NCBI RefSeq assembly: GCF_002531935.1
Contig: NZ_NWSV01000012.1
Span: forward strand, 62,001-126,000
From: Rhizobium chutanense
Lineage (GTDB): Bacteria; Pseudomonadota; Alphaproteobacteria; Rhizobiales; Rhizobiaceae
Length of the DNA stretch: 64,000 nucleotides
Reading direction: 5' to 3'
The translations under genes and the position numbers were made by a program. Below are positions 26,528 to 35,913 of this stretch, one piece after another (position 1 is the first letter of the stretch; each line of letters opens with the position of its first letter). The notes beneath the pieces were generated by a model that ran no database searches, was not told the origin of the DNA, and saw only the letters and a program-made list of their open reading frames with translations.

Positions 26528-28318
26528 TCAACCGCCAATCGCCGCCTTTTGCTTTCGGCTCCCGCCCTTCGTCGACGAAAAAAGCCGGTCTATCTCGGCC
26601 GCCGGGGCGGGATAACCGAACGCATAACCCTGCAAGCCATCGCAGCCGAGTTCAGCCATCACGACGGCATGGGCTTCGGTCTCGATGCCCTCGGCGATCA
26701 CCTCGACATCGAGTGCCTTGGCGATCTCCACGATCGAACCCACGACGCGCCGCTGTTCGGCGGAACTGACGACCTCGGCGATGAGCTGCCGGTCGATCTT
26801 CAGCCGCTTCGGCCGCAGCTTGACGAGACCGATGAGCGAGGCGTGGCCGGATCCGAAATCGTCGATCTCAATGTCGATGCCCATCTGTTTGATATCGCCG
26901 ATATGATCGAGCAGCTTTTCGTCGCTATCGTCGAGGAAAATTGTCTCGACCAGTTCGAAGACGATCACGCCGGGCGGGATATCGAGTTTCCTCAACTTGC
27001 CGAGCAATGTCGGGTCGGCAAGGCGGGACGCCGAGATATTGACGGCGATGCGCGGAACCGCAAGGCCGCGCAACATCCAGAACAGCCGGTCTTCCAGAAC
27101 GCTTTTGAGGATCGCCGCGTCGATCTCCGCCGCCAGCCCGTGCTCGTCGGCGATCTTGAGGAATACTCCCGGGGCGAGCACGCCCTTCTCTGGATGTTTC
27201 CAGCGCGCCAGCGCCTCGAAGCCGATGACTTCCCGCGTCCGGGCGTCGAGCTGCGCCTGATAATAGGGAACGATTTCGCCACGCTCCAGCCCGAGCTTCA
27301 GCTCTTCGACGAGGCGACGCTTGGCGCGCAGATCCTCCTGCAGCTGCCGCGTGAAGAATTCGACGCGGTTGCGGCCGAGCTTCTTGGCCTGGTAGAGCGC
27401 CAGATCGGATTCGGCAAGCAGGTTGCGCGCCCGCCGGTCGCCGCTCCAGGAAACGCCGATCGAGGCGCCGGATTGCAGCATCTCCTGACCGAAGCGGATC
27501 TTTTTCCGCAGCCGACGCTGAACGTCCTCGGTAATCAGCTTCAGCTCGGCGAGATCGCGGAAATTGATCAGCACGATGACGAATTCGTCGCCGCCGACGC
27601 GGGCGACCATGCCGTTTGCAGGAATGGCGGCGGTGATGCGAAGGGCTGCGGCCTTGAGCACGGCGTCGCCGGCCGCATGACCGTGGCTGTCGTTGATCTG
27701 CTTGAACTGGTCGAGGTCGAGATGCAGGACGCCGAGCGTCGCAATGCTTCTGTCGGCCGGCAGCTCCGTCAGCCGCTTGTCGAGAAGGCGGCGGTTCGGC
27801 AAGCCGGTGAGATAATCGTGATCGGCGACGTGCTCGATACGGGCATTGCTTTCCTCCAGCGCCAACGCCCTTGCCTCTGCCACCACTTTCTGCCGCGCCA
27901 GTTCCGCATTGAGCAGTACGTCGGCAGTCACATCCCATTCAGCGCCGATGAAGGAGGGCAGTCCCTCCGCATCCACGTAGAAATGCGCGCGTGAGCGCAG
28001 ATGGCGGATTTCGCCGCTCGGCAGCACGATCCGAAATTCTGAATTATAGGCGCCCCGTGTTGCAATCGCCTCATCGAAGTCGCGTTCGGCCTGCTCGCGA
28101 TCGTCGGGATGGATCGCGTTCGACCAAAGCGATGCTGGCACCAGACGGAAGGTCTCCCCGGTCTCATAAAGGCGATGCATCTGCGCATCCCACAAGATCC
28201 CGTCCTGCTCGATGCTGTGCTCCCAGACACCGATCTGGGAGGCATCGAGAGCAAGTTCGAGCCGACGCAGAAGATCCTGAAACTCTCGTTCGGATCGTGT
28301 GGCTTTGTTCTCTGGCAC
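26528..28318 (-). CDS. PAS-GGDEF-EAL cyclic-di-GMP enzyme
   Basis: The 596-residue protein starts with a PAS domain (about residues 10-135, with the W-rich PAS/PAC signature ALDASQIGVWEHSIEQDG). The diguanylate cyclase domain has an intact active site (MVARVGGDEFVIV) but no obvious RxxD inhibitory site before it. The EAL phosphodiesterase domain keeps EALARWKHP, IDDFGSGHASL, LKIDRQLI and EGIETEAH. It could make or break cyclic-di-GMP. No membrane helix is present, so it is probably cytoplasmic and senses through PAS. The GTG start at 28318 has only a weak ribosome site. Confidence 0.92.
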   Translation of the reverse strand: MPENKATRSEREFQDLLRRLELALDASQIGVWEHSIEQDGILWDAQMHRLYETGETFRLVPASLWSNAIHPDDREQAERDFDEAIATRGAYNSEFRIVLPSGEIRHLRSRAHFYVDAEGLPSFIGAEWDVTADVLLNAELARQKVVAEARALALEESNARIEHVADHDYLTGLPNRRLLDKRLTELPADRSIATLGVLHLDLDQFKQINDSHGHAAGDAVLKAAALRITAAIPANGMVARVGGDEFVIVLINFRDLAELKLITEDVQRRLRKKIRFGQEMLQSGASIGVSWSGDRRARNLLAESDLALYQAKKLGRNRVEFFTRQLQEDLRAKRRLVEELKLGLERGEIVPYYQAQLDARTREVIGFEALARWKHPEKGVLAPGVFLKIADEHGLAAEIDAAILKSVLEDRLFWMLRGLAVPRIAVNISASRLADPTLLGKLRKLDIPPGVIVFELVETIFLDDSDEKLLDHIGDIKQMGIDIEIDDFGSGHASLIGLVKLRPKRLKIDRQLIAEVVSSAEQRRVVGSIVEIAKALDVEVIAEGIETEAHAVVMAELGCDGLQGYAFGYPAPAAEIDRLFSSTKGGSRKQKAAIGG

Positions 28319-28474
28319 GCGGTTTCAGCCTTAGCTGCTTTGCATAATTGTAATATGGTCTCAAGCCGGCATTAAAGAAGCCTTGTTCCAATGACCGAAC
28401 TTGTGACGAGGTGAACTGTTCGTTACGGCTTCCTTTTTTGGATCAAAGAACTTGTAGTCTCCAGCGTCTCACGA

Positions 28475-30259
28475 TCAGTGATTGTGTCGCGGCGGGTTTT
28501 TCGCGATCCGGCGAAAATCCGTCGCCCCCTCCAGCACCGCACCGTCCGACAATTGCGTGACCGAGCGGCGGTAGATCTGCTGCCACGGCGTCGCATCAGC
28601 CGGCACCGGCGGAATACCTTCGCCCTTGCGCCGTTCGATCTCGGTCTCGTCGACCAGCATGTTGCAGCGCCCCTGATTGAAGTCGATGCGGATGACATCG
28701 CCGGTGCGAAGCCAGGCGAGGCCGCCGCCGGCAGCACTTTCCGGCGAAGCGTTGAGGATCGAGGGGCTGTCGGCCGTGCCCGATTGGCGGCCATCGCCGA
28801 TCGTCGGCAGGCTGCTTATGCCGCGTTTCAGCAGGTGATCCGGCGGCTGCATGTTGACGACCTCAGCCGAGCCCGGCCAGCCGAGCGGCCCGGCGCCGCG
28901 GATGACGAGGATGGTATTTTCGTCGATGCCGAGTTCAGGATCGTTGATGCGCCGGTGATAATCCTCCGACCCGTCAAAGACCACCGCCCAGCCCTCGAAG
29001 ACGCCTTCCCGCCCCGGCTCCTGGAGGTAGCGCCGGCGGAAATCCTCCGACACGACGCTCATCTTCATGATCGCGAAATCGAACAGATTGCCCTTGAGGA
29101 CGAGGAAGCCGGCCCGCTCCTTCAGCGGCGTCTGGAATGGCCGGATGACCTCGCGATCAGTGGCCTCGTGCCCTTCGAGGTTCTCGGCCATCGTCCGGCC
29201 CGTCACCGTGCGACAGTCGCCGTCGAGCTTGCCGGCCTGCATCAATTCCCACATGACCGCCGGCGTGCCGCCGGCGCGATGAAAGCGCTCGCCGAGATAG
29301 GCACCCGCCGGTTGGACATTGGCCAGCAGCGGAATATCGAAACCGTGCACCTGCCAGTCTTCCGGATGGAGTTCGACGCCTGCGTGCTTGGCCATCGCCG
29401 CAAGATGCGGCTGGGCATTGGTCGAGCCGCCGATCGCCGAATTGGTGCGGATCGCATTGAGGAAAGCTTCGCGGGTCAGGATATCCGATGGCTTCAAATC
29501 CTCGAAAACGATCTCGACGGCGCGACGGCCGCTGCGGTAGGCCATCTGGCCGCGCTCGCGGTAGGCGGCCGGAATGGCGCCGCAGCCGGTCAGCGACAGG
29601 CCAAGCGCCTCGGCCAGCGCATTCATCGTCGAGGCGGTGCCCATCGTATTGCAATGGCCGACGGAAGGCGCCGAATCGAGCGCTGCCTGCAGGAATTCTT
29701 CCCGATCGATCTCGCCAGCCGCATATTTCCGCCGCATCCGCCAGATCACCGTGCCGGAGCCTGCCAGTTCCCCCTCGTGCCACCCGTCGAGCATCGGGCC
29801 GCCGGAAAGCACGATCGCCGGAATATCGACGGTCGAAGCCGCCATGATCGCCGAAGGCGTGGTTTTGTCGCAGCCGGTGGTCAGCACCACCCCGTCGAGC
29901 GGATAGCCGTAGAGGATTTCGACGAGACCGAGATAGGCGAGATTGCGATCGAGGGCGGCTGTCGGGCGTTTGCAGTTCTCGAAGATCGGATGGGTGGGAA
30001 ATTCGATCGGAATGCCGCCGGCATCGCGAATGCCGTCGCGCACGCGCTTGGCGAGCTCGACATGCACCCTGTTGCAGGGTGTCAGATCGCTGCCGCTCTG
30101 GGCAATCCCGATGATCGGCTTGCCCGAGCGCAGCTCTTCCGGCGTGATGCCGTAGTTCATGAAACGCTCGAGATAGAGCGCCGCCATGTCGATGTGGTCG
30201 GGATTGTCGAACCAGTCCTGCGAACGCAGGCGCCGCTGCGGCGAAGGGCTGTCCGTCAC
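28475..30259 (-). CDS. xylD: D-xylonate dehydratase, IlvD/Edd family
   Basis: The 594-residue iron-sulfur dehydratase keeps the cluster cysteines (TPCN, TTGCDKTTPSAI, GHCNTMGTAST) and the C-terminal family end PRHNH. Blocks such as SQDWFDNPDHIDMAALYLER and GITPEELRSGKPIIGIAQ closely resemble Caulobacter XylD as I remember it, rather than IlvD or the separate R. leguminosarum arabinonate dehydratase. It would convert D-xylonate to 2-keto-3-deoxy-xylonate. The GTG start overlaps the preceding stop by four bases. No xylose dehydrogenase or lactonase is next to it. Confidence 0.85.
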   Translation of the reverse strand: MTDSPSPQRRLRSQDWFDNPDHIDMAALYLERFMNYGITPEELRSGKPIIGIAQSGSDLTPCNRVHVELAKRVRDGIRDAGGIPIEFPTHPIFENCKRPTAALDRNLAYLGLVEILYGYPLDGVVLTTGCDKTTPSAIMAASTVDIPAIVLSGGPMLDGWHEGELAGSGTVIWRMRRKYAAGEIDREEFLQAALDSAPSVGHCNTMGTASTMNALAEALGLSLTGCGAIPAAYRERGQMAYRSGRRAVEIVFEDLKPSDILTREAFLNAIRTNSAIGGSTNAQPHLAAMAKHAGVELHPEDWQVHGFDIPLLANVQPAGAYLGERFHRAGGTPAVMWELMQAGKLDGDCRTVTGRTMAENLEGHEATDREVIRPFQTPLKERAGFLVLKGNLFDFAIMKMSVVSEDFRRRYLQEPGREGVFEGWAVVFDGSEDYHRRINDPELGIDENTILVIRGAGPLGWPGSAEVVNMQPPDHLLKRGISSLPTIGDGRQSGTADSPSILNASPESAAGGGLAWLRTGDVIRIDFNQGRCNMLVDETEIERRKGEGIPPVPADATPWQQIYRRSVTQLSDGAVLEGATDFRRIAKNPPRHNH

Positions 30260-31167
30260 GGCTTTCCTCCCGGCCGGCCATTCTTCTCTTCGAGATGGAG
30301 AAGCAGGCCGCTGTGATCCTTTTCGCCATTGCCGCTGGCGACGAATTCGCTGAATTCGGCATGCACCGCCGCAGTCAGCGGCAGCGTCAGCGACAGGCTG
30401 GCGGCCGTCTCCATGGCAGCGTTCAGATCCTTCAACTGGTTGCTGGACGAACCGCCCGGAGTAAACTGCCGCTCGACCATGCGTTTGCCGTGGAGCTCGA
30501 GGATGCGGCTCTCGGCAAAGCCGCCGCGAATGGCGTCGCGGAAGGCGGCCGGCGAACCGCCGCCTGCGGTAATCAGCATCATCGCTTCGGCGACGGCGCC
30601 GATCGTCACCGCGACGATCTGCTGGTTGGCAAGCTTGGCAAGCTGGCCCGATCCGCTGGGGCCGACCCGGGTGACACGCCCCATCGGCACAAAGACGTCC
30701 CGAAGACCTTCGATCACTGCCTCGTCGCCGCCCGCCATGATCGCCAGCGTCCCGGCTTCCGCTCCGACGACGCCGCCGGATACCGGCGCATCGACATGAG
30801 CGATGCCGCGTTCGGCAAGCCGCGCAGAATGATCGCGGGCGAAATGCGGGGCGATCGAACTCATGTCGATGACGATGGCGCCCGCCGCCATTGCACCGGC
30901 CGCCCCGCGGTCGAACAGCACGTCCTTCACCGCCTCGGCATTGGTCAGCATGGTGATGACGACATCAGCGCCCGAAACGGCATCCGCGGGCGTTTCCGCA
31001 AGGACCGCACCGTCTGCTGCCAGCGCCTTAACCTTGCCGGGATCGCGATTCCAGACGGTGACGGCAAAGCCCGCACCCAGCAGCCGGCGGGCCATCGGCG
31101 CGCCCATCAGGCCGGTGCCGAGAAAGGCGATCCGCCTGCCGTCATGACCTCTGCTCGAACCTGTCAT
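30256..31167 (-). CDS. NAD(P)-dependent beta-hydroxyacid dehydrogenase (HIBADH / tartronate semialdehyde reductase family)
   Basis: The 303-residue protein has the Rossmann start RIAFLGTGLMGAPMARRLL, the substrate-binding VDAPVSGGVVGAEAG, the catalytic Lys in GQLAKLANQQIV and the C-terminal KDLNAAMETA. The family includes 3-hydroxyisobutyrate dehydrogenase, 2-hydroxy-3-oxopropionate reductase and related enzymes. Because it is translationally coupled to xylD it probably handles an intermediate of sugar-acid breakdown; that is an inference. A clear GGAGG precedes the ATG. Confidence 0.87.
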   Translation of the reverse strand: MTGSSRGHDGRRIAFLGTGLMGAPMARRLLGAGFAVTVWNRDPGKVKALAADGAVLAETPADAVSGADVVITMLTNAEAVKDVLFDRGAAGAMAAGAIVIDMSSIAPHFARDHSARLAERGIAHVDAPVSGGVVGAEAGTLAIMAGGDEAVIEGLRDVFVPMGRVTRVGPSGSGQLAKLANQQIVAVTIGAVAEAMMLITAGGGSPAAFRDAIRGGFAESRILELHGKRMVERQFTPGGSSSNQLKDLNAAMETAASLSLTLPLTAAVHAEFSEFVASGNGEKDHSGLLLHLEEKNGRPGGKP

Positions 31168-31269
31168 TCAGTCCTCCCAACTGTTGTCCGTCCTTGATAG
31201 TCCCCTCGTCCACCGATGCAAATCGTTTTAATTGACGGAACGCATTTTGTCGGATGCCCCAGCCTGCAC

Positions 31270-31304
31270 AAAACGATACGGGCGAGAACCGAAGTTCCCG
31301 CCCG
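31270..31304 (-). terminator. Terminator of the RND operon
   Basis: CGGGCG / CGCCCG stem (31279-31284 and 31299-31304), continued by GAAC/GTTC after one mismatch, with loop CGAA. On the minus strand it is followed by TATCGTTTTG, 31 bases after the permease stop. Confidence 0.7.
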
Positions 31305-31334
31305 ATTTACTCGACAAAGGAAGGTTGAATTCCG

Positions 31335-34300
31335 TTATTCCGCCGCGAGCCGGATAACTTCGGCCTCTTCTTCCTTGTGTTCGTCCGGCTTGTGCTGGAC
31401 GAGCGGACGATTGCCCGTCAGCCGCCGCAGCAGCACATAGAAGACAGGCGTCATGAAGATGCCGAAGAACGTCACCCCGATCATGCCCGAGAAGACCGCC
31501 ACACCCATGGCCGCGCGCATCTCGGCGCCGGCGCCGGTGGAGACGACGAGCGGCACGACGCCCATGATGAAGGCGAGCGAGGTCATCAGGATCGGGCGCA
31601 GACGAAGGCGGCTGGCCTCGATCGCGGCCTCCCGCGGCGTCCTGCCCTCGAACTCCAGTTCGCGGGCGAATTCCACGATCAGGATCGCGTTCTTCGCCGA
31701 TAGGCCGACAAGCACCACCAGACCGATCTGGGTGAAGATATTGTTGTCTCCACCGGTGAGCCAGACGCCCGTCAGCGCGGCCAGCACACCCATCGGCACG
31801 ATCATGATGATAGCAAGCGGCAAGGTCAGGCTTTCATACTGGGCGGCGAGCACCAGGAAGACGAGCAGCAAGGCCAGAGGGAAGACGACGATACTCGAAT
31901 TGCCGGCAAGGATCTGCTGATAGGTCAGATCCGTCCACTCGAAGTCGATGCCTGCCGGCAGGGTCTCGTGAAGGATCTTCTCGATTGCCGCCTGCGCCTG
32001 GCCGGATGAGAAGCCCGGCGCCGGACCGCCATTGATATCGGCAGCGAGGAAGCCGTTATAGCGGTTCGCCCGCTCCGGACCCGTGCTCGGCTCCACCTTC
32101 AAGAGGGCCGACAACGGGATCATCTCACCCGATGCCGAGCGGACCTTCAACTGGCCGATATCTTCCGGCTGGGCGCGGAACTTCGCATCGGCCTGCACCC
32201 GGACGCTGTAGGTGCGGCCGAAGGCGTTGAAGTCGTTGACATAAAGCGAACCGAGATAGATCTGCAGCGTCTGGAAGACGTCGGTGACGGAAACCCCGAG
32301 CTGCTCGGCCTTGGCGCGGTCGAGATCGGCATAGAGCTGCGGCACGTTGATTTGGAAGCTGGAGAACAGCCCGGCAAGCTCAGGCGTCTGGTAGGCCTTG
32401 CCGAGAACGGCCTTGGTCGCCTCGTCGAGCGCCTGGTTGCCCAAGCCTGCGCGATCCTCGATCTGCAGCTTGAAACCGCCCGTCGTGCCGAGACCGTTGA
32501 CCGGCGGCGGCGGGAACATGGCGATGAAGGCATCCTGGATGGCGCCGAACTTCTGGTTCAGCGACATGGCGATGGCGCCGCCCGAAAGATTAGGCGTCTT
32601 GCGCTCCTCGAAGTCCTTCAGCGTGACGAAGACGATGCCGGCATTGGACGAGTTGGTGAAGCCGTTGATCGACAGGCCCGGGAAGGCAATCGCATTGGCG
32701 ACGCCCGGCTCCTTCAAGGCAATGTCGGTCATGCGCTTGATGACGTCTTCCGTACGGTCGAGGCTCGCGGCATCCGGCAACTGGGCAAAGCCGATCAGAT
32801 ACTGCTTGTCCTGCGACGGCACGAAACCGCCGGGAACGGAGCTGAACAGGCTGTAGGTCGCGCCGACCAGCGCCAGATAGACGATCATGACGATGCTCTT
32901 GCGCGACACCAGTCTGCCGACGCCCTTGCCATAGGCATTCGAGCCGGCGCCGAAGACGCGGTTGAAGCCGCGGAAGAACCAGCCGAAGATCGAGTCCATG
33001 AAGCGCGTGAGCCAGTCCTTCGGTGCATGGTGGCCCTTCAGCAGAAGAGCTGCGAGCGCCGGAGACAGGGTGAGCGAATTAAAGGCCGAGATGACGGTCG
33101 AGATTGCGATCGTCAGCGCGAACTGACGATAGAACTGACCCGACAGGCCGGAGATGAAGGCGAGCGGCACGAATACCGCGACGAGCACCAGCGCGATCGC
33201 GATGATCGGACCCGACACTTCCTTCATCGCCTTGTAGGTAGCCGCGCGCGGCGACAGGCCATGCTCGATATTGCGCTCGACGTTTTCGACCACGACGATC
33301 GCGTCGTCGACGACGATACCGATCGCAAGCACCAACCCGAACAGGCTGAGCGCATTGATCGAGAAGCCGAAGACATACATGACCGCGAAGGTGCCGATGA
33401 TCGACACCGGAACCGCGATCAGCGGAATGATCGAAGCGCGCCATGTCTGCAGGAAGAGGATGACGACGAGAACGACGAGCGCAATGGCTTCGAGCAGCGT
33501 GTCGATGACCTTCTCGATCGAGGCGCGCACGAACTTCGTCGTATCGTAGACGATCTCGTATTTGACCCCCTGCGGCATGGCGAGCTGCAGCTGATCCATA
33601 GTCGCCCGCACGTTGTCGGCGATCTCGATGGCATTCGATCCAGGCGCCTGAAGCACCGCCACGGCGACAGCCGGCTTGCCGTCGAGCAACGAACGCAGTG
33701 TGTAATCGGCAGCGCCGAGTTCGATACGGGCGACATCGCGAAGGCGGGTGATTTCGCCGCTGGCGCCCGTCTTGACGATGATGTTGCCGAATTCCTCGGG
33801 CGTGCGCAGGCGGCCCTGGGCATTCACGTTGAGCTGCAGGTCGACGCCCGGCTGGCTCGGCGAAGCGCCGATGATGCCGGCGGCGGCCTGGACGTTCTGC
33901 GAGCTGATCGCGTTGCTGATGTCGCTTGCAGCGAGATCATGCTCGGCGGCCTTCTGCGGATCGATCCAGACGCGCATCGAATAATCGCCGGCGCCGAAGA
34001 CCTGCACCTGGCCGACGCCCGCAATACGGGCGAGCCGATCCTTGATGTTCAACGTCGCATAGTTGCGGAGATAGGTAATGTCGTGACTGTCCCCGTCGGA
34101 GACGAGGTTGACGACCATGATGAAGTTCGGCGAACTCTTGACCGTCGTGATGCCGAGCGAGCGGACCTCCGCCGGCAGGCGCGGTTCGGCCTGGCTGACG
34201 CGGTTCTGCACGAGCTGCTGCGCCTTGTCGGGGTCGGTGCCGAGCTTGAAGGTAACGGTCACATTGAGCACGCCGTCGGATGTCGCCTGGCTGGACATGT

Positions 34301-34535
34301 AGAGCATGCCCTCGGCGCCGTTGATCTGCTCTTCCAGCGGCGTGGCCACCGTTTCGGCGATGACCGACGGGTTGGCGCCGGGATAGGTGGCGCGCACGAC
34401 GATCGATGGCGGCACGACTTCCGGATATTCGGAGATCGGCAGCGCCCGCAGGCCGATCAAGCCGGCAACCACGATCAGGACCGATAGAACGCCGGCAAAG
34501 ACCGGGCGGTCGACAAAAAATCTGGAGATGTTCAT
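31335..34535 (-). CDS. RND multidrug efflux permease, MexF-like
   Basis: The 1066-residue inner-membrane pump belongs to the HAE-1 family. The N-terminus SRFFVDRPVFAGVLS, the TM4 proton-relay pair (LAIGIVVDDAIVVVENVERN) and the TM10 Lys (GLSAKNAILIVEFA) are intact. The stretch from ISEYPEVVPPSIVVRA onward resembles Pseudomonas MexF more than AcrB. It exports drugs or natural compounds from periplasm and membrane through an outer-membrane TolC-like channel, which is not encoded here. It follows the adaptor gene by 140 bp. Confidence 0.94.
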   Translation of the reverse strand: MNISRFFVDRPVFAGVLSVLIVVAGLIGLRALPISEYPEVVPPSIVVRATYPGANPSVIAETVATPLEEQINGAEGMLYMSSQATSDGVLNVTVTFKLGTDPDKAQQLVQNRVSQAEPRLPAEVRSLGITTVKSSPNFIMVVNLVSDGDSHDITYLRNYATLNIKDRLARIAGVGQVQVFGAGDYSMRVWIDPQKAAEHDLAASDISNAISSQNVQAAAGIIGASPSQPGVDLQLNVNAQGRLRTPEEFGNIIVKTGASGEITRLRDVARIELGAADYTLRSLLDGKPAVAVAVLQAPGSNAIEIADNVRATMDQLQLAMPQGVKYEIVYDTTKFVRASIEKVIDTLLEAIALVVLVVILFLQTWRASIIPLIAVPVSIIGTFAVMYVFGFSINALSLFGLVLAIGIVVDDAIVVVENVERNIEHGLSPRAATYKAMKEVSGPIIAIALVLVAVFVPLAFISGLSGQFYRQFALTIAISTVISAFNSLTLSPALAALLLKGHHAPKDWLTRFMDSIFGWFFRGFNRVFGAGSNAYGKGVGRLVSRKSIVMIVYLALVGATYSLFSSVPGGFVPSQDKQYLIGFAQLPDAASLDRTEDVIKRMTDIALKEPGVANAIAFPGLSINGFTNSSNAGIVFVTLKDFEERKTPNLSGGAIAMSLNQKFGAIQDAFIAMFPPPPVNGLGTTGGFKLQIEDRAGLGNQALDEATKAVLGKAYQTPELAGLFSSFQINVPQLYADLDRAKAEQLGVSVTDVFQTLQIYLGSLYVNDFNAFGRTYSVRVQADAKFRAQPEDIGQLKVRSASGEMIPLSALLKVEPSTGPERANRYNGFLAADINGGPAPGFSSGQAQAAIEKILHETLPAGIDFEWTDLTYQQILAGNSSIVVFPLALLLVFLVLAAQYESLTLPLAIIMIVPMGVLAALTGVWLTGGDNNIFTQIGLVVLVGLSAKNAILIVEFARELEFEGRTPREAAIEASRLRLRPILMTSLAFIMGVVPLVVSTGAGAEMRAAMGVAVFSGMIGVTFFGIFMTPVFYVLLRRLTGNRPLVQHKPDEHKEEEAEVIRLAAE

Positions 34536-34675
34536 ATCAAAGCCCTCTCCGGGGTGAACATGGATGCAAAGTCCCTTTCCGGCGGCCTTGGAGCCGCTGG
34601 CGGGTCATATCATTTCGGATATCGGCCCTCTCGAGGGAGAAGGCATCCGCCCTCCCCTGGGGGAAGGCGAAGTCT

Positions 34676-35866
34676 TTACTGCGCGGTCGCGACCTTCTCT
34701 TCCATCTGCGGGACGACGACCGCCCCCGGGCGGATGCGCTGCAGGCCGTTGACGACGATCTTCTCGCCGGCAGTCAGGCCGCTTTCGACCACCCGCTGAC
34801 CCTCGGCCAGCGTCCCGAGCTGGACCTGCCGGTAGGCAACCTTGTTCTCGCCGTCGACGACGAAGACGAATTTCTTGTCCTGGTCGGTGCCGACGGCGCG
34901 GTCGCTGATGACGATCTTGTTCTCTGCCTTCGGCTGGCCCATGCGCACCCGCACGAACTGGCCGGGGATGAGACGCCCGCCCGGATTGTCGAACACGGCG
35001 CGGACCGCGATCGTGCCGCTTGATGCATCGACCTCGTTGTCGATCAGCTGCAGCTTGCCCTTGATCGGCGTGCCTTCATCGGCGAGCGTGCCGACCTCGA
35101 CCGGGATCTCTTCGACAGCGGGCAAGGCGCCGTCCGTCTGCGGAAGCTGGGCAAGTGCGCGCGTCACCATCTCTTCGCTGGCATTGAAGCTCGCATAAAT
35201 CGGATCGACTGAAACGAGCGTCGTCAGTTCAGGCGAGGCCGAGCCGGCGGCGACGAGGTTGCCGGCGGTCACCTCGATCTTGCCGATGCGGCCCGACACC
35301 GGAGCCCGCACCTGCGTATAATCAAGATCGAGCTGTGCCGACTGCAGTGCGGCCTGCGCCGAACGCAGCCCTGCCTGGGCCTCGGCCAGCGTGCTCTGCC
35401 GCTGGTCGAGATCGCTCTGGGAGATGGTGCGATTGTCGGAAAGCCGGCGGCCGCGATCGAGCTCGGTCTGCGCCAGGCTGACCTTGGCATCGGCCGAAGC
35501 GACCTGGCCTTGCGCCTGCGCCACGCTCGCCTGATAGGGAGCCGGGTCGATGGTAAAGAGCAGGTCGCCCTGCTTCACCAACGCCCCTTCGCGGAAAGCC
35601 ACCGCCAGGATGGCGCCGGCAACGCGCGAACGCACCTGCACCCGGTCGACCGCTTCGAGACGGCCGGAGAAGTTTTCCCAGGCCGTCACGTCGCGCGCCG
35701 CGACGACGGCAACCGTCACCGGCACGGCGGGAGGCTGCGCAGGGGCGGAAGCGGCCGTGGCTGTCGTGCTCATCGGCAATTCGAAAAACAATGCGGCGCC
35801 GGAAACGGACGCGACAAGGCCTAAGCCGGCGCCCACCAGGGCCCAGCGTTTACTTCTGGACGTCAT
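34676..35866 (-). CDS. RND efflux periplasmic adaptor, MexE-like
   Basis: The 396-residue membrane-fusion protein has an N-terminal membrane or signal segment (RWALVGAGLGLVASVSGAALFF), a lipoyl half-motif (VRSRVAGAILAVAFREGALV), a coiled-coil hairpin (about residues 105-190), the second lipoyl half (VRAPVSGRIGKIEVTAGNLV) and beta-barrel domains. It bridges the MexF-like pump and an outer-membrane channel. It starts 47 bp after the hydrolase-fold gene, so the three genes are likely one operon. Confidence 0.93.
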   Translation of the reverse strand: MTSRSKRWALVGAGLGLVASVSGAALFFELPMSTTATAASAPAQPPAVPVTVAVVAARDVTAWENFSGRLEAVDRVQVRSRVAGAILAVAFREGALVKQGDLLFTIDPAPYQASVAQAQGQVASADAKVSLAQTELDRGRRLSDNRTISQSDLDQRQSTLAEAQAGLRSAQAALQSAQLDLDYTQVRAPVSGRIGKIEVTAGNLVAAGSASPELTTLVSVDPIYASFNASEEMVTRALAQLPQTDGALPAVEEIPVEVGTLADEGTPIKGKLQLIDNEVDASSGTIAVRAVFDNPGGRLIPGQFVRVRMGQPKAENKIVISDRAVGTDQDKKFVFVVDGENKVAYRQVQLGTLAEGQRVVESGLTAGEKIVVNGLQRIRPGAVVVPQMEEKVATAQ

Positions 35867-35913
35867 CTGTGCTCTCCTTGCGGCCCCCAGGCCGCCGAAA
35901 TATCAGGTCTTCT

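Noticed and set aside
28478..30316. 612-codon open frame on the plus strand
   Set aside because: It is antisense to the D-xylonate dehydratase gene, which has intact cluster cysteines and family blocks over its full length.
32352..34487. 711-codon open frame on the plus strand
   Set aside because: It lies antisense to the RND permease gene, is extremely Asp/Arg/His-rich and has no domain. It is a by-product of high G+C codon use on the other strand.
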